63,740 nucleotides of DNA from a candidate division WOR-3 bacterium (GCA_016867815.1 VGIR01000007.1:1-63740); one strand, 5' to 3'. Positions 7,277 to 16,894 are shown, numbered from the stretch's first letter. The notes: a model not told the origin generated them from the letters alone. A program made the numbers and translations.

Positions 7277-10036
7277 ATGACACAGAGAGAAGCTGGCGAC
7301 GAGCAGGTTGAATGGCATCAGCTTACCGCTGATGCAGCGCTGAGCCGCGTCGCATCGCACCGGGACGGGCTGAGTGCGAGCGAAGTGCAGGCGCGGCTGG
7401 CGAGATACGGGCAGAACGCGCTGATCGAGCACGGGGGAAAGAGCCCGCTGGCGATTCTCAGAGACCAGTTCGTTTCGGTGATGGTGTTCCTTCTTGTCGG
7501 CGCCGGCATCGTGTCCGTCGTGCTGGGTGAACACACCGATGCCATCGTCATCCTCGCGATAGTGATACTGAACGCCGTCCTTGGTTTCTTCCAGGAGTAC
7601 CGCGCCGAGCGCGCGATACAGGCGCTCAAGTCGCTTGCCGTGCCGACGGTACGTATCCGACGGGGAGGACATGTCGTTGAGCTGTCGGCACGCGAGCTCG
7701 TGCCCGGCGACATTGTTATGCTCGAGGCCGGCAGCCATGTCCCGGCCGACGGCCGACTGCTCGACGCTGCCAACCTGCGCATCCAGGAGTCGACGCTGAC
7801 CGGTGAATCCGAGCCGGTCGAGAAGACTTGCGAGCCGCTACCCGAGGGAGACCGCGCCCTCGGTGATCGTCGAAACATGGCCTACATGGGGACGGCGGTC
7901 GTGGCCGGTCGCGGTGCAATGGTGGTCACCAGCACGGGCATGACCACGGAGCTCGGACGCATCGCCGATATGCTCCAGGGAGTCGAACGCGAGCCGACTC
8001 CGCTCCAGCGGCGGATGGCGCAACTCAGCCGTGGGCTGCTGCTGGCCGTGATTGTACTCGTGGTGATCGTATTCGTGCTTGGCCTGCTGCAGCACAAGGC
8101 CGACATCCGGGTGCTGGTGCTGACCGCCATCAGCATGGCGGTCGCGGCCGTGCCCGAGGCCTTGCCTGCGGTTGTAACCATCGCCCTGGCCCTGGGCGCG
8201 CAGAGGATGCTGAGGCGCCGCGCTCTGATGCGCAAGCTGCCGGCGGTCGAGACCTTGGGGTCGGTGGACGTCATCTGCTCGGACAAGACCGGTACGCTCA
8301 CCGAGAACCGGATGACGGTGACGGTGCTTGATGTCCTTGGCCACCGGTTGGAGGTCACGCCTGACACCACGCATGTCGACGTAGAGAAGGCCGGCGCGCC
8401 GGTGACCGCCATCGAGTTGCTGCTGGTCGGCGGCGCTCTATGCAACGACGCCGCACTCGAAATCGGCGAGGACGGCCGCCACCGGGCGATTGGCGACCCG
8501 ACCGAGGGAGCACTCGTGGTCGCCGCCAGCCGGTTCGGCTTCAGCAAGCCCGAACTCGAACAGGCGCTGTCCCGCGTGGCCGAAGTGCCGTTCAGCTCCG
8601 AGCGCAAACGCATGACGACCGTGCACGAACTGGACGCCAACAAAGGCGGCCGGGCCGGCCAGGTGCTGGCGGCCGTGGTCGGGGATTCTCGTTACGCCGC
8701 AATAATGAAGGGCGCGGTCGACGTCATTCTGTCCGATGCCGTCGGCGTGCTTGCCGGCGATTCGGTCACGCCGATGGGGCCAGAGGTACGCGGCCGCGTC
8801 GAGGCGGCCAACGACCGCCTTGCCCTGAGCGGCATGCGGGTGCTCGGGCTGGCGGTGCGGCCCCTGGCCGAGCTGCCGGCAACGGTGGACGAGGCGACAG
8901 CCGAGCGGGGCATGGTCTTCGTCGGGATGGTGGCGATGATTGACCCGGCCCGGGCGGAAGTGAAGGACGCGGTCGCGACGTGCCGGGCGGCAGGGGTCAG
9001 GCCGGTGATGATAACCGGGGACCATCCTTTGACCGCGCGCTACATCGCCTCCGAACTCGACATGGCCGGCACCGACACGGAAGTGCTTACCGGCGTCGAC
9101 CTCTCGCGGACTTCCGCCGAAGAGCTCCAGAGTACCGTCGAACGAACGTCCGTGTACGCCCGCGTGGCGCCCGAACACAAGCTGGCAATCGTCGAGGCGC
9201 TGCAGAAGAAGGGCCACATCGTGGCGATGACCGGTGACGGCGTGAACGACGCGCCGGCACTCAGAAGGGCCGACATCGGCGTCGCCATGGGCATCACCGG
9301 CACCGATGTCTCCAAGGAAGCGGCCGACATGGTGCTGCTCGACGACAACTTCGCAACGATAGTCGCGGCGGTCGAAGAGGGCCGGGTCATCTATGACAAC
9401 ATCCGCAAGTTCCTCAAGTACACCCTGACGTCAAACGCAGGGGAGATCTGGGTGATGCTGCTGGCTCCCTTCCTCGGTATGCCTATGGCGCTGCTCCCGG
9501 TCCAGATTCTCTGGGTCAACCTGGTGACCGATGGCCTGCCCGGCCTGGCGTTGACTGTGGAGCCGGCTGAGCGGAACACGATGCGACGACGTCCCTACCA
9601 CCCGTCACAGAACATATTCGGTCGAGGCCTGGCCATCGATGTTGTCTGGGTTGGGTTGATGATGGGACTGACTTCGCTGGCCGTCGGCTACGTGTCGTGG
9701 TTAGTGAACCACCAGGGCCACTGGCAGACGATGATATTCACGACGCTGACGATGGGGCAGATGGGCAACGCCCTCGCAACCCGGTCCGAATGTGACTCAC
9801 TATTCTCTCGCGGCCGGAAGGTGAACTACCTGCTGTACGCTACGGTGGTACTGACCCTCGGGCTGCAACTGGCAGTGACCTACGTCCCGTTCCTCCAGCG
9901 GGTATTCTACACGGTCGCGTTGACCCCGCTGGAACTCCTCTTCAGCCTGGCAGTGAGTACGGCGGTTTTCTGGTCAGTCGAACTGGTCAAGCTGGCAGCG
10001 CGGGTCCGCGGTAGCCGCCGCAGTCGTCAGTCATGA
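7277..10036 (+). CDS. P2-type cation-transporting ATPase
   Basis: A 919-residue P-type ATPase of the Ca2+/PMR1-like P2 class. In order: an N-terminal cation-ATPase domain, helices M1-M2 (about 70-105), the TGES actuator motif (about 175), M3-M4 with PEALP (the ion-binding turn, usually PEGLP in Ca2+ pumps), the phosphorylated Asp336 in DKTGTLTE, the nucleotide-binding domain, TGDGVNDAP hinge, and six C-terminal helices with a cation-ATPase C domain. It would export Ca2+ or a similar divalent ion at the expense of ATP; the ion is not certain from sequence. It is transcribed alone. The promoter overlaps a perfect inverted repeat, which hints at regulation. Confidence 0.9.
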   Translation: MTQREAGDEQVEWHQLTADAALSRVASHRDGLSASEVQARLARYGQNALIEHGGKSPLAILRDQFVSVMVFLLVGAGIVSVVLGEHTDAIVILAIVILNAVLGFFQEYRAERAIQALKSLAVPTVRIRRGGHVVELSARELVPGDIVMLEAGSHVPADGRLLDAANLRIQESTLTGESEPVEKTCEPLPEGDRALGDRRNMAYMGTAVVAGRGAMVVTSTGMTTELGRIADMLQGVEREPTPLQRRMAQLSRGLLLAVIVLVVIVFVLGLLQHKADIRVLVLTAISMAVAAVPEALPAVVTIALALGAQRMLRRRALMRKLPAVETLGSVDVICSDKTGTLTENRMTVTVLDVLGHRLEVTPDTTHVDVEKAGAPVTAIELLLVGGALCNDAALEIGEDGRHRAIGDPTEGALVVAASRFGFSKPELEQALSRVAEVPFSSERKRMTTVHELDANKGGRAGQVLAAVVGDSRYAAIMKGAVDVILSDAVGVLAGDSVTPMGPEVRGRVEAANDRLALSGMRVLGLAVRPLAELPATVDEATAERGMVFVGMVAMIDPARAEVKDAVATCRAAGVRPVMITGDHPLTARYIASELDMAGTDTEVLTGVDLSRTSAEELQSTVERTSVYARVAPEHKLAIVEALQKKGHIVAMTGDGVNDAPALRRADIGVAMGITGTDVSKEAADMVLLDDNFATIVAAVEEGRVIYDNIRKFLKYTLTSNAGEIWVMLLAPFLGMPMALLPVQILWVNLVTDGLPGLALTVEPAERNTMRRRPYHPSQNIFGRGLAIDVVWVGLMMGLTSLAVGYVSWLVNHQGHWQTMIFTTLTMGQMGNALATRSECDSLFSRGRKVNYLLYATVVLTLGLQLAVTYVPFLQRVFYTVALTPLELLFSLAVSTAVFWSVELVKLAARVRGSRRSRQS

Positions 10037-10335
10037 GCGGTGTGGGGTCGCTTCGCCCTAGCTGCTATCTGCCAACTGGATAACTAACGGCCTTCGGCAG
10101 CGTCCATCTGCGATGACTGCTGATGGGCGGGAGATGTAAAACCGGCGTTTGTTGTCGGCCGACGGGCGTGGCTCATCACTATTGACGCAAACGAGCAGGC
10201 GGCCAACGATACTACGGTCGCTGCCTCGCGATGAACGAAGAGCGGTGCAGCGCGAGACACAACTGACCCGATGGCTCGGTCTGCGAAGCAGGCGGGGTTA
10301 GGATGTCGAAGCCTGCCTGCAGGCATTTGGCAAGT
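10037..10335. other. Intergenic region without a recognisable gene
   Basis: About 300 nt with no convincing frame and no RNA gene. The only local structure noticed is a short palindromic GCCTGCCTGCAGGC near 10310. It may contain part of the control region of the MinD-like gene. Confidence 0.5.
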
Positions 10336-10364
10336 TTGACCATGACGCCGGTTGGCTGTAGTCT
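10336..10364 (+). promoter_or_regulatory. Promoter of the MinD-like / oxidoreductase operon
   Basis: TTGACC (10336-10341), 17-bp spacer, TAGTCT (10359-10364). The ATG at 10374 is 9 nt downstream without a Shine-Dalgarno. Confidence 0.45.
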
Positions 10365-10373
10365 ATCAACTCC

Positions 10374-11303
10374 ATGATTACACGAGGCCCACGGACTGCC
10401 GGCGATGGTGTGGCGGGCGCGTGCGCACCGCCAGACCCGGGATCGAAGACCGCGGAGCGGGTGAACTGGTTCCACGCTGAAGCCTTCCTGAAGGAACTGA
10501 GACGCATCAGCATCTTCTGCGGCGGGTTCGGGTCGGGCAAGACCGAGGTCGCGGTCAACTTCACGCTGCGGATGCGGGAACTCGGACGCAGGGTGTCGAT
10601 TGCCGACCTGGACATCGTGAACCTCTATTTCCGCAGTCGCGAGGTGAGGGAGCAGCTACGGAGCCAGGGCGTCGAGGTGCTGATCCCGGGCGGGGCGCTG
10701 GCGAACGCGGACCTGCCGGTTATTGTGCCGGAGGTGAAGGGAGCGATTGAGCGGCGAGAGGACGGAGAACGACGGAACGGAGACTGCCACCAAGACACCA
10801 AGGCACGAAGAGGGCAAAGCTCGAATCAAGCGGAAGGCGAAGGGCGAAAGGCGAGTAGCGAGGGCCCCGTGGTCGTGCTCGACCTGGGCGGGGACCCGGC
10901 CGGGGCCAGGGTGATGGCTTCGATTGCCGAAGGTATGCGGCCGGAGGATTACTCGAGTCTCTTAGTGCTGAATTCGCGGCGGCCTTTCACGGCCACGGTG
11001 GAGGAGGCCGAGAGGATGATGGCCGGCATCAGCGCCGCAGCGGGAATCAACGTGGACCGCATCGTGGTCAACTCCCACCTGGTCGAGGAAACCACTCCGT
11101 CGGTCATCGAGGAGGGGATTGAGCTGGGCGAGGCGCTGGCAAGAAAGACCGGCGCCCGCATCGCCTTTGTGGCGGTGCAGCGAGCCATGCTCGACCGTTT
11201 CGCCGCGGACAAGTGCCGCTACCCGGTAATGGTCCTGGACCGGCTGATGCTGAAGCCGTGGGAGCGGTCGAACTGGATAGGAAAGTACCGGGTCCAGCAA
11301 TGA
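10374..11303 (+). CDS. MinD/ParA-like P-loop ATPase with inserted repeat segment
   Basis: A 309-residue ATPase of the CobQ/MinD/ParA class. It has a deviant Walker A GGFGSGKT at residues 50-57, a switch-like SIADLDIVNLYFRSRE segment (75-90), and VVVLDLGGDPAGAR (about 166-179) as the Walker B/A' region. It is encoded just upstream of a ferredoxin and the 2-oxoacid oxidoreductase subunits. Its role there is unknown; assembly or cofactor delivery is a guess. Residues 128-163 are low-complexity and encoded by short-period repeat DNA (10755-10862), inserted exactly between the helix after VPEVKGAI and the Walker B strand. The start is uncertain: ATG 10374 fits the promoter, while GTG 10461 would trim about 29 unconserved residues. 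Confidence 0.8.
   Translation: MITRGPRTAGDGVAGACAPPDPGSKTAERVNWFHAEAFLKELRRISIFCGGFGSGKTEVAVNFTLRMRELGRRVSIADLDIVNLYFRSREVREQLRSQGVEVLIPGGALANADLPVIVPEVKGAIERREDGERRNGDCHQDTKARRGQSSNQAEGEGRKASSEGPVVVLDLGGDPAGARVMASIAEGMRPEDYSSLLVLNSRRPFTATVEEAERMMAGISAAAGINVDRIVVNSHLVEETTPSVIEEGIELGEALARKTGARIAFVAVQRAMLDRFAADKCRYPVMVLDRLMLKPWERSNWIGKYRVQQ
10755..10862. repeat. Short-period repeat DNA inside a coding region
   Basis: Three phrase blocks follow each other: GGACGGAGAACGACGGAACG-type, CCACCAAGACACCAAGGCAC-type, and GGCGAAGGGCGAAAGGCGAG-type. The length (108 nt) is divisible by three and contains no in-frame stop, so the host frame is kept. The composition and periodicity match the intergenic repeats, not the surrounding gene. 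Confidence 0.75.
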
Positions 11304-11359
11304 CCGATTGCCAATCACTGATTCCTAATGATGGCGGGCTGTAGTATGACAGGAGCATT

Positions 11360-11584
11360 ATGGCCAAAGTCAACAAGGTGACCATCGAGAAGAACCGCTG
11401 CAAAGGCTGCGGGCTATGCGTCAACACCTGCCCGAAGAAGGTGCTGGCGTTGACCAAGGAGATAAACGACAAGGGTTACTTTTTCTCCTATCCGGAAAAC
11501 CAACCGGCCTGCATCGGCTGCCGCTTCTGCGCGTTCATGTGCCCGGAAGTGGCAATCACAGTAGAGCAGGAAGACGCGGCCTAG
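11360..11584 (+). CDS. 4Fe-4S ferredoxin-type delta subunit
   Basis: A 74-residue protein with two 4Fe-4S motifs: CKGCGLCVNTCP (about residues 14-25) and CIGCRFCAFMCP (about 50-61). This is the delta (electron-transfer) subunit of a four-subunit 2-oxoacid:ferredoxin oxidoreductase, passing electrons from the thiamine-diphosphate subunit to ferredoxin. ATG start with AGGAG about 6 nt upstream. It begins the set alpha-beta-gamma that follows within 14 nt. It resembles the KorD/VorD type. Confidence 0.9.
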   Translation: MAKVNKVTIEKNRCKGCGLCVNTCPKKVLALTKEINDKGYFFSYPENQPACIGCRFCAFMCPEVAITVEQEDAA

Positions 11585-11597
11585 AGGGAGCAAGCAC

Positions 11598-12662
11598 ATG
11601 GCAAAAGTACTGATGAAGGGCAACGAGGCGATTGCGGAGTCGGCGATTCGGGCCGGCGGACTGGTCTATTTCTGCTACCCGCTCACCCCGCAGTCCGAGG
11701 TGGCGGAGTACCTGTCGCGCCGCATGCCCGAGGTCGGAGGGGCCTACCTGCAGGCGGAGAGCGAAGTGGCGGTGGTGAACATGGTCTACGGCGCGGCCGG
11801 GGCAGGAGCCCGAGCCTGGTCCACGTCGTCGAGCCCGGGCATCAGCTTGATGGTCGAGGGGATCAGCTACATTGCCGCGGCCGAACTGCCGGCGGTGTTT
11901 GTGAACATCGTCCGCGCCGGCCCGGGCCTGGGCGGCATCCTTCCTTCGCAGGGCGACTATCGTCAGGCGGTCAAGGGCGGCGGTCACGGCGACTACCGGT
12001 GCCTGGTGCTGGCTCCTTCCTCGGTACAGGAGGCGGTTGACATGATGCCTTTGGCCTTTGACCGGGCAGACCGGTATCGCGGTCCGGTGCTGGTTGTCGG
12101 CGACGGCATGATCGGTCAGATGATGGAGCCGGTTGAGTTCAAGGAACCGAACTTCCCGCCCCTGCCGCCCAAGGATTGGGCCACGACCGGAGCCAGGGGA
12201 CGCAAGCCGAACGTGGTCAATTCACTCCACCTGGCGCCGTCGGTCGAAGAGGAGCTCAACATCACGCTGGCGGCCAAATACGAGAAGATGAAGCGAGAGG
12301 AGGTCAGGTTCGAGGAGTACAACACCGACAAGCCCTACCGGGTCCTGCTCGTTGCCTACGGTACGACCGCCCGCATCTGCAAGACGGCGATAGCTCAACT
12401 TGCCGCGCAGGGCATCGCCGCGGCGCTGTTGCGGCCGATATCGCTCTTCCCGTTCCCGGATGCCAAGATACTGGAGCTGGGGCGCAAGGCCGAGTTCCTG
12501 ATGTCGGTCGAGATGTCCATGGGCCAGATGGTCGAGGACGTAGGCTGTGCCATGGGGCACGAGAAGCCGGTCTACTTCTTCGGACGTTCCGGCGGCATCG
12601 TGCCGTCTCCGGAAGAGGTCGTCACCGCGGTCAAGACCCGGCTGAATGGAGGCAAGTCATGA
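11598..12662 (+). CDS. 2-oxoacid:ferredoxin oxidoreductase, alpha subunit
   Basis: A 354-residue pyrimidine-binding subunit (KorA/VorB type). It carries the N-terminal [28 protein letters not shown] segment, the [33 protein letters not shown] core, and a C-terminal transketolase-like domain. The complex oxidises a 2-oxoacid with CoA to acyl-CoA, CO2 and reduced ferredoxin, or works in the reductive direction. Whether the substrate is 2-oxoglutarate or a branched-chain 2-oxoacid cannot be told from the sequence. GGGAG lies upstream, and the stop overlaps the ATG of the beta subunit. Confidence 0.9.
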   Translation: MAKVLMKGNEAIAESAIRAGGLVYFCYPLTPQSEVAEYLSRRMPEVGGAYLQAESEVAVVNMVYGAAGAGARAWSTSSSPGISLMVEGISYIAAAELPAVFVNIVRAGPGLGGILPSQGDYRQAVKGGGHGDYRCLVLAPSSVQEAVDMMPLAFDRADRYRGPVLVVGDGMIGQMMEPVEFKEPNFPPLPPKDWATTGARGRKPNVVNSLHLAPSVEEELNITLAAKYEKMKREEVRFEEYNTDKPYRVLLVAYGTTARICKTAIAQLAAQGIAAALLRPISLFPFPDAKILELGRKAEFLMSVEMSMGQMVEDVGCAMGHEKPVYFFGRSGGIVPSPEEVVTAVKTRLNGGKS

Positions 12663-13444
12663 AGACCCTGTTCAAGCGACCTGAGTCTCTCACCTTGGCG
12701 TCGACGCACTACTGCCCGGGCTGCACGCACGGCGTCATCCATCGGCTGGTGGCCGAGGTAATCGACGAACTGGGCCTGCGCGAGCGCACCGTGGGCATCG
12801 CGCCGGTCGGGTGTTCCGTGCTCGCGTTCAACTACTTCAACATGGATTTCCAGCAGGCCGCGCACGGGCGCGCCCCGGCCCTTGCCACCGGCGTCAAGCG
12901 GGCGAGGCCGGACCTCATCTGTTTCACCTATCAGGGCGACGGCGACCTGGCTTCGATCGGCATGGCCGAGATCATCCACGCCGCCAACCGGGGCGAGAAG
13001 TTCACGGTAGTATTCGTCAACAATGCCATCTATGGGATGACCGGCGGCCAGATGGCCCCGACCACGATGCCGGGACAGGTCAGTACTACCAGCCCCAAGG
13101 GCCGCGACGTGAAGGACGTTGGCTACCCGATACGGATGTGCGAGCTGCTTGCCAGCCTGCGCACCCCGGGTTTCATCGAACGCGTCGCGGTCCACACGCC
13201 GCAGCAGGTGGTGAAAGCCAGGCGCGTGCTCAAGACCGCCTTCGAACTGCAGCGCGACAACAAGTGCTTCACTTTCGTCGAGGTCCTTTCCACCTGTCCG
13301 ACCAACTGGGGAATGACGCCCTTCGACGCCACGAAGTGGCTGCAGGAGAACATGGTTCCCTACTACCCGGTGCAGAACTTCAAGGTCTTCGAGGAAGCTC
13401 CGGCCGGGGAGAAGCCCGCCGAAGCCGTGGGAAAGGCGGTGTGA
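12659..13444 (+). CDS. 2-oxoacid:ferredoxin oxidoreductase, beta (TPP) subunit
   Basis: A 261-residue thiamine-diphosphate-binding subunit. Hallmarks: [15 protein letters not shown] near residue 18, GIAPVGCSV, the TPP/Mg motif [24 protein letters not shown] followed by [18 protein letters not shown], and [11 protein letters not shown] near the end. The start ATG at 12659 overlaps the alpha stop (ATGA), so the two are coupled. The Pro/Ala/Glu-rich C-terminus is unremarkable. Confidence 0.93.
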   Translation: MKTLFKRPESLTLASTHYCPGCTHGVIHRLVAEVIDELGLRERTVGIAPVGCSVLAFNYFNMDFQQAAHGRAPALATGVKRARPDLICFTYQGDGDLASIGMAEIIHAANRGEKFTVVFVNNAIYGMTGGQMAPTTMPGQVSTTSPKGRDVKDVGYPIRMCELLASLRTPGFIERVAVHTPQQVVKARRVLKTAFELQRDNKCFTFVEVLSTCPTNWGMTPFDATKWLQENMVPYYPVQNFKVFEEAPAGEKPAEAVGKAV

Positions 13445-13445
13445 G

Positions 13446-13994
13446 ATGCAGGTCGAGACGGTCTTCGCCGGTTTCGGTGGACAGGGAGTGATGCTTGCCG
13501 GCAAGTTGATGGCTGAGGTCGGCATGGAACTGGGAAAGGAAGTCGTCTGGCTGCCGTCGTACGGACCCGAGATGCGAGGCGGCACGGCCAACTGCACGGT
13601 CATCATCGGCGACGAGCCGATAGCCTCGCCGATTGTATCGAATCCCCGTGACACCGTGGTGATGAACCGGCCCTCGCTCGAACGGTTCTGTCCGACACAG
13701 CGCCCCGGCGGACTCTGTATCGTGAACACGTCGCTCATCACGGTCCGGCCGGACCGGAAAGATGTCGTCGTCGTCGATGTGCCGGCCAACCAGATTGCGA
13801 TAGACGCAGGTTCAGGCAAGGCCGCGAACATGGTGATGCTCGGCGCCTATGTCGGCGCCAGCGGACTCGTGCCATTCGACGCCGTGGTCGAGATGACCAA
13901 ACACGAGTTCGCCAAGAAGGCCACGCTGATCCCTCTCAACGTCAAGTGCCTGGAAGAGGGTTTCCGAATCGGAAAGGCCGGCGCCAGAGGGTAG
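13446..13994 (+). CDS. 2-oxoacid:ferredoxin oxidoreductase, gamma subunit
   Basis: A 182-residue gamma subunit (KorC type). It has the N-terminal FAGFGGQGVMLAGKLMAE glycine motif and WLPSYGPEMRGGTANCTVIIGDEPIASPI, both characteristic, and a C-terminal NVKCLEEGFRIG segment. It completes a delta-alpha-beta-gamma set for CoA-dependent oxidation of a 2-oxoacid with ferredoxin, typical of anaerobes. ATG one nt after the beta stop. Confidence 0.92.
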   Translation: MQVETVFAGFGGQGVMLAGKLMAEVGMELGKEVVWLPSYGPEMRGGTANCTVIIGDEPIASPIVSNPRDTVVMNRPSLERFCPTQRPGGLCIVNTSLITVRPDRKDVVVVDVPANQIAIDAGSGKAANMVMLGAYVGASGLVPFDAVVEMTKHEFAKKATLIPLNVKCLEEGFRIGKAGARG

Positions 13995-14027
13995 AGACCA
14001 AAGGTCGCCGAAAAGGGAACGGGGAGA

Positions 14028-15347
14028 ATGGGTATCAAGCTATTGGCGGGCATATTGGCGCTGGCGGGCGCGACGGCGGCTCAGGTCAGCTTCGTGTCCG
14101 CGGCCGACGCCGTGCGCCCGTCTCTTGTCAGCATCATCACCGATAAGGTGGGCCCAGCAGCAGGAGCGGACACGGGCCGCCCCGGGCTCGCCGAGACACA
14201 GGCGCTGGGCAGCGGGTTCGTCATCGACACCCTCGGTCACATCCTTACCTGCCACCACGTGGTGGCAGGTTATGCGGACCTGACTGTCCGGTTCTCTGAC
14301 GGTGAGACCTACAGCGGCAACGCCGTCGTCGTGGTCGGTGTGGATCCACTCACCGACCTCGCGGTCATCCGGGTGAAAACGAAGCGGGTGTTCGCGCCGG
14401 CGCCACTTGGCAACTCCGCGGAACTCGAGATCGGCCAGCCGGTCATGGCCATGGGCAGTCCGTTCGGACTTGAAGGCACGGCAACTGCGGGCATCGTGAG
14501 CGGGCTGTCGCGCTGGGGCGAGGCCAAGTCGTCCGGACCCGACTTCCAGGATTTCATCCAGACCGACGCGCTGGTCAACCCGGGCAACTCGGGCGGACCA
14601 CTCATCGACATCCGGGGACGGGTGGTCGGAGTCAACAGCTTCATCCGCACGACCCGCGCAGGTCCGACCGGTATCGGCTTCGCTACGCCCATGAACCTGG
14701 CGAGGTCCGTTGCCGAGCAGCTCATCCGCGACGGCACGGTGACCCGCGGCTTTCTCGGCATCTCGACCCAGGCGATAACCGAAGGCATCCGTCAGGCTTT
14801 GGGCCTGCGCACGCGTAGCGGTGTGCTGGTTGCGGCGGTCGAGCCGGGCCGGCCCGGCGACAATGCCGGCATCAGGCCGGGCGATGCCATTGTCACAGTT
14901 GACGGCAAGCCGATTCCGGACGCACGCTGGTTCCAGAGCGAGGTAGCCGGCCGCAGGCCGGGCACGGCAGTCACGTTCAACCTGGTTCGCGCAGGACAGC
15001 GGATGACGGTGACGGCGACTCTCGCATCATGGGTCGTACCGGTGCAGAGAGGTCCGAAGATCATCTCAACCAGGAACTGGTTGGGGATCGTGGTGAGCGA
15101 CTACCGCGGTTCGGAGTCGGAAACCGGCGGGCCGGAATACGGAATCGCCATCACCCAGGTCGAGGGCGGCACCGGCGCGGAAGCCGGGCTGCGGACGGGC
15201 GACGTGGTCAACGAAGTCAACCTCGCGCCGGTACGCAACGTGGCGGACTTTGAGCGCATCGAGAAGGTGATGGCCAACACCGGTCGGCCGTTGCTCCTTC
15301 GGGTCTTCCGGGGACGTCAGTCTTTCTATACCACGGTTCGGCCCTAG
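14028..15347 (+). CDS. HtrA/DegP-like serine protease with two PDZ domains
   Basis: A 439-residue exported protease. It has a short hydrophobic N-terminal signal (about 1-19), a trypsin-like domain with the triad His77 (in CHHVV), Asp110 (DPLTDLAVI) and Ser188 (GNSGGPL), a PDZ domain at about 245-335 (GVLVAAVEPGRPGDNAGIRPGDAI) and a second at about 345-435. Such proteases degrade or refold damaged envelope proteins. ATG follows GGGGAG by 3-4 nt. It ends before a perfect-stem terminator. The cleavage site is not obvious, so it could be membrane-anchored. Confidence 0.9.
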   Translation: MGIKLLAGILALAGATAAQVSFVSAADAVRPSLVSIITDKVGPAAGADTGRPGLAETQALGSGFVIDTLGHILTCHHVVAGYADLTVRFSDGETYSGNAVVVVGVDPLTDLAVIRVKTKRVFAPAPLGNSAELEIGQPVMAMGSPFGLEGTATAGIVSGLSRWGEAKSSGPDFQDFIQTDALVNPGNSGGPLIDIRGRVVGVNSFIRTTRAGPTGIGFATPMNLARSVAEQLIRDGTVTRGFLGISTQAITEGIRQALGLRTRSGVLVAAVEPGRPGDNAGIRPGDAIVTVDGKPIPDARWFQSEVAGRRPGTAVTFNLVRAGQRMTVTATLASWVVPVQRGPKIISTRNWLGIVVSDYRGSESETGGPEYGIAITQVEGGTGAEAGLRTGDVVNEVNLAPVRNVADFERIEKVMANTGRPLLLRVFRGRQSFYTTVRP

Positions 15348-15416
15348 TCCGCCTTCCCGCAGCCTACCGGCCCGTGTCCGTTCGCGTGACCGCCCGGCAC
15401 TGCTGACCACAAACCT

Positions 15417-15449
15417 CAACCGGCAGGAGCGAATCGCCCCTGCCGGTTG
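15417..15449 (+). terminator. Rho-independent terminator
   Basis: CAACCGGCAGG (15417-15427) and CCTGCCGGTTG (15439-15449) form a perfect 11-bp stem with an 11-nt loop, followed by CTCTTTGCTCC. It sits between convergent genes (protease, plus; lipoprotein, minus). Confidence 0.75.
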
Positions 15450-15469
15450 CTCTTTGCTCCTGCTAGGAG

Positions 15470-16894
15470 CTAGAAGTGCTGGATCAGGCGCAGTCCCTTG
15501 ATCAACTGGAACCAGGTTTCCAGGTAGACTTCGCCAGCTGTCGGCCTGGCGTCGGACACGCGAATCAGCGCGTAGCGCTGGTCTTCAGTGGTGTAGCAGG
15601 CGACCAGCCTGGGCAGAGAGTCCAGCGCGCCGGTCTTGTCGTACCGCGAAGGTGTGTACCTGGGCAGGGCGCTCTGCTCGGTCGCGGTGCTGTCGAGGTG
15701 ACTGAACTCCGTGATGTGCCAGGCGCCCGACGGCACTGCGCCACCCGGGTCATCGGGTGCCGTGTCCGGGCTTGCCGTAAAGTAGTCGGGGCCGGTGAAA
15801 CCGGCAGCAAAGTCGGAGATGTAGAAGTCAACCTTGGCGAGGCTGTCGGGCGTCGTCATGTCGTACAGGAAGGCTTGACCGGTTGTCCGGTCCCAGCCGT
15901 AGCCGGTGTTTGTCCCGGTGACACTCAGTTCCGGAATCCACCGCAGGCTGTTGGCGACCGGTATGGTGGACGGCGACTGAGCCGAGTTGACCTTGCTGCT
16001 GTCGTACACGGCCGCGACTTTGTATGTCCCTGTTCGGCCAACCGGGTTGTGGACGAAGCTGTCGGCAGGGGCGCCGCCCACTGAGTCGAAGTTGGTCGCG
16101 CCGACTTCCTTGAACAGGACCACGTAGCGGCTCGGGTTGAAAGCGGTGTCGGTCGGAGCAGACCAGACAACCCTGACGGTCGAATCGGTGGCGGCGGAAA
16201 GCGCTAGGTTACGCGGCGCTCCTTGCGGAATGGTCGAAGCAGAGTCCACTCTGACGAGCAGCGTCTCCGACCACCCTGATTCCAGTCCCCGGGCATCGCG
16301 GGCACGGGCGGTAACCCGGAACAGGCCGGCCAGGCTATAGGTGTGTACCTCATCATAGGACTGGTTGCTGGCAACGAAGGGTCCCCAACTTGAGGTGTCG
16401 CCGCTGCCCCAGGAGAACTGGAAGGAGACGCTATCGTGCAACGGGTGCACGGCCTTGACTCTCCACGTGTAGGCAAGGCCGGTAGAGCAACTGACAGGGC
16501 CGCTGGGCCGGAACGGCGTTTCGGGCGGATACGACCCGACCCTTGCCCGGATCGAGTCCGACCAGTCGGACTCGGCGTTGAGTCCGTCTTTGGCCTTGGC
16601 CTTGATGTAGTAATCTCCTGAATCGGTGTAGACGTGAGCCTGAGCGTATTCCTCCCCGTTCGCGGTGGCCGGCGACCACTGGCTGGTGGCACCGTCACCC
16701 CATGAGATCATGAAGAACACACTGTCATCTTCCGGGTCGGTACTGCTGAAACGAAAGCTGAGGGTATCTCCCGGCCGGGCTCTCGTCGTGCCCTGAACGG
16801 TCGGCGGCTCAGGTGCGGAGTTCTTCTCGCATCCGGCTCCGAGCAAAATGGCCAGGGCGGCGGCCGCAGCCGCGAAACGTAGCGATAAAGTCAT
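15470..16894 (-). CDS. Lipoprotein with two PKD-like and one fibronectin-like domain
   Basis: A 474-residue putative lipoprotein: signal peptide ending in the lipobox LLGAGC (Cys22), two repeats with SWGDGATS/SWGSGDTS and VYTDSGDYYIKAKAKD/TYSLAGLFRVTARARD motifs (PKD-like, about 30-120 and 120-215), then a fibronectin-type-III-like segment (about 225-325), and a C-terminal region (about 330-474) of unknown fold that is rich in Asp, Ser and Thr. It probably sits on the cell surface in binding or adhesion. AAGGAGG is 4 nt before ATG, and a promoter lies at 17005-17032 with a leader of about 100 nt. Confidence 0.8.
   Translation of the reverse strand: MTLSLRFAAAAAALAILLGAGCEKNSAPEPPTVQGTTRARPGDTLSFRFSSTDPEDDSVFFMISWGDGATSQWSPATANGEEYAQAHVYTDSGDYYIKAKAKDGLNAESDWSDSIRARVGSYPPETPFRPSGPVSCSTGLAYTWRVKAVHPLHDSVSFQFSWGSGDTSSWGPFVASNQSYDEVHTYSLAGLFRVTARARDARGLESGWSETLLVRVDSASTIPQGAPRNLALSAATDSTVRVVWSAPTDTAFNPSRYVVLFKEVGATNFDSVGGAPADSFVHNPVGRTGTYKVAAVYDSSKVNSAQSPSTIPVANSLRWIPELSVTGTNTGYGWDRTTGQAFLYDMTTPDSLAKVDFYISDFAAGFTGPDYFTASPDTAPDDPGGAVPSGAWHITEFSHLDSTATEQSALPRYTPSRYDKTGALDSLPRLVACYTTEDQRYALIRVSDARPTAGEVYLETWFQLIKGLRLIQHF

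Noticed and set aside
12176-12658. Longer start for the oxidoreductase beta subunit
   Set aside because: Shadow of the alpha-subunit gene; the ATGA overlap at 12659 gives the family's normal N-terminus.
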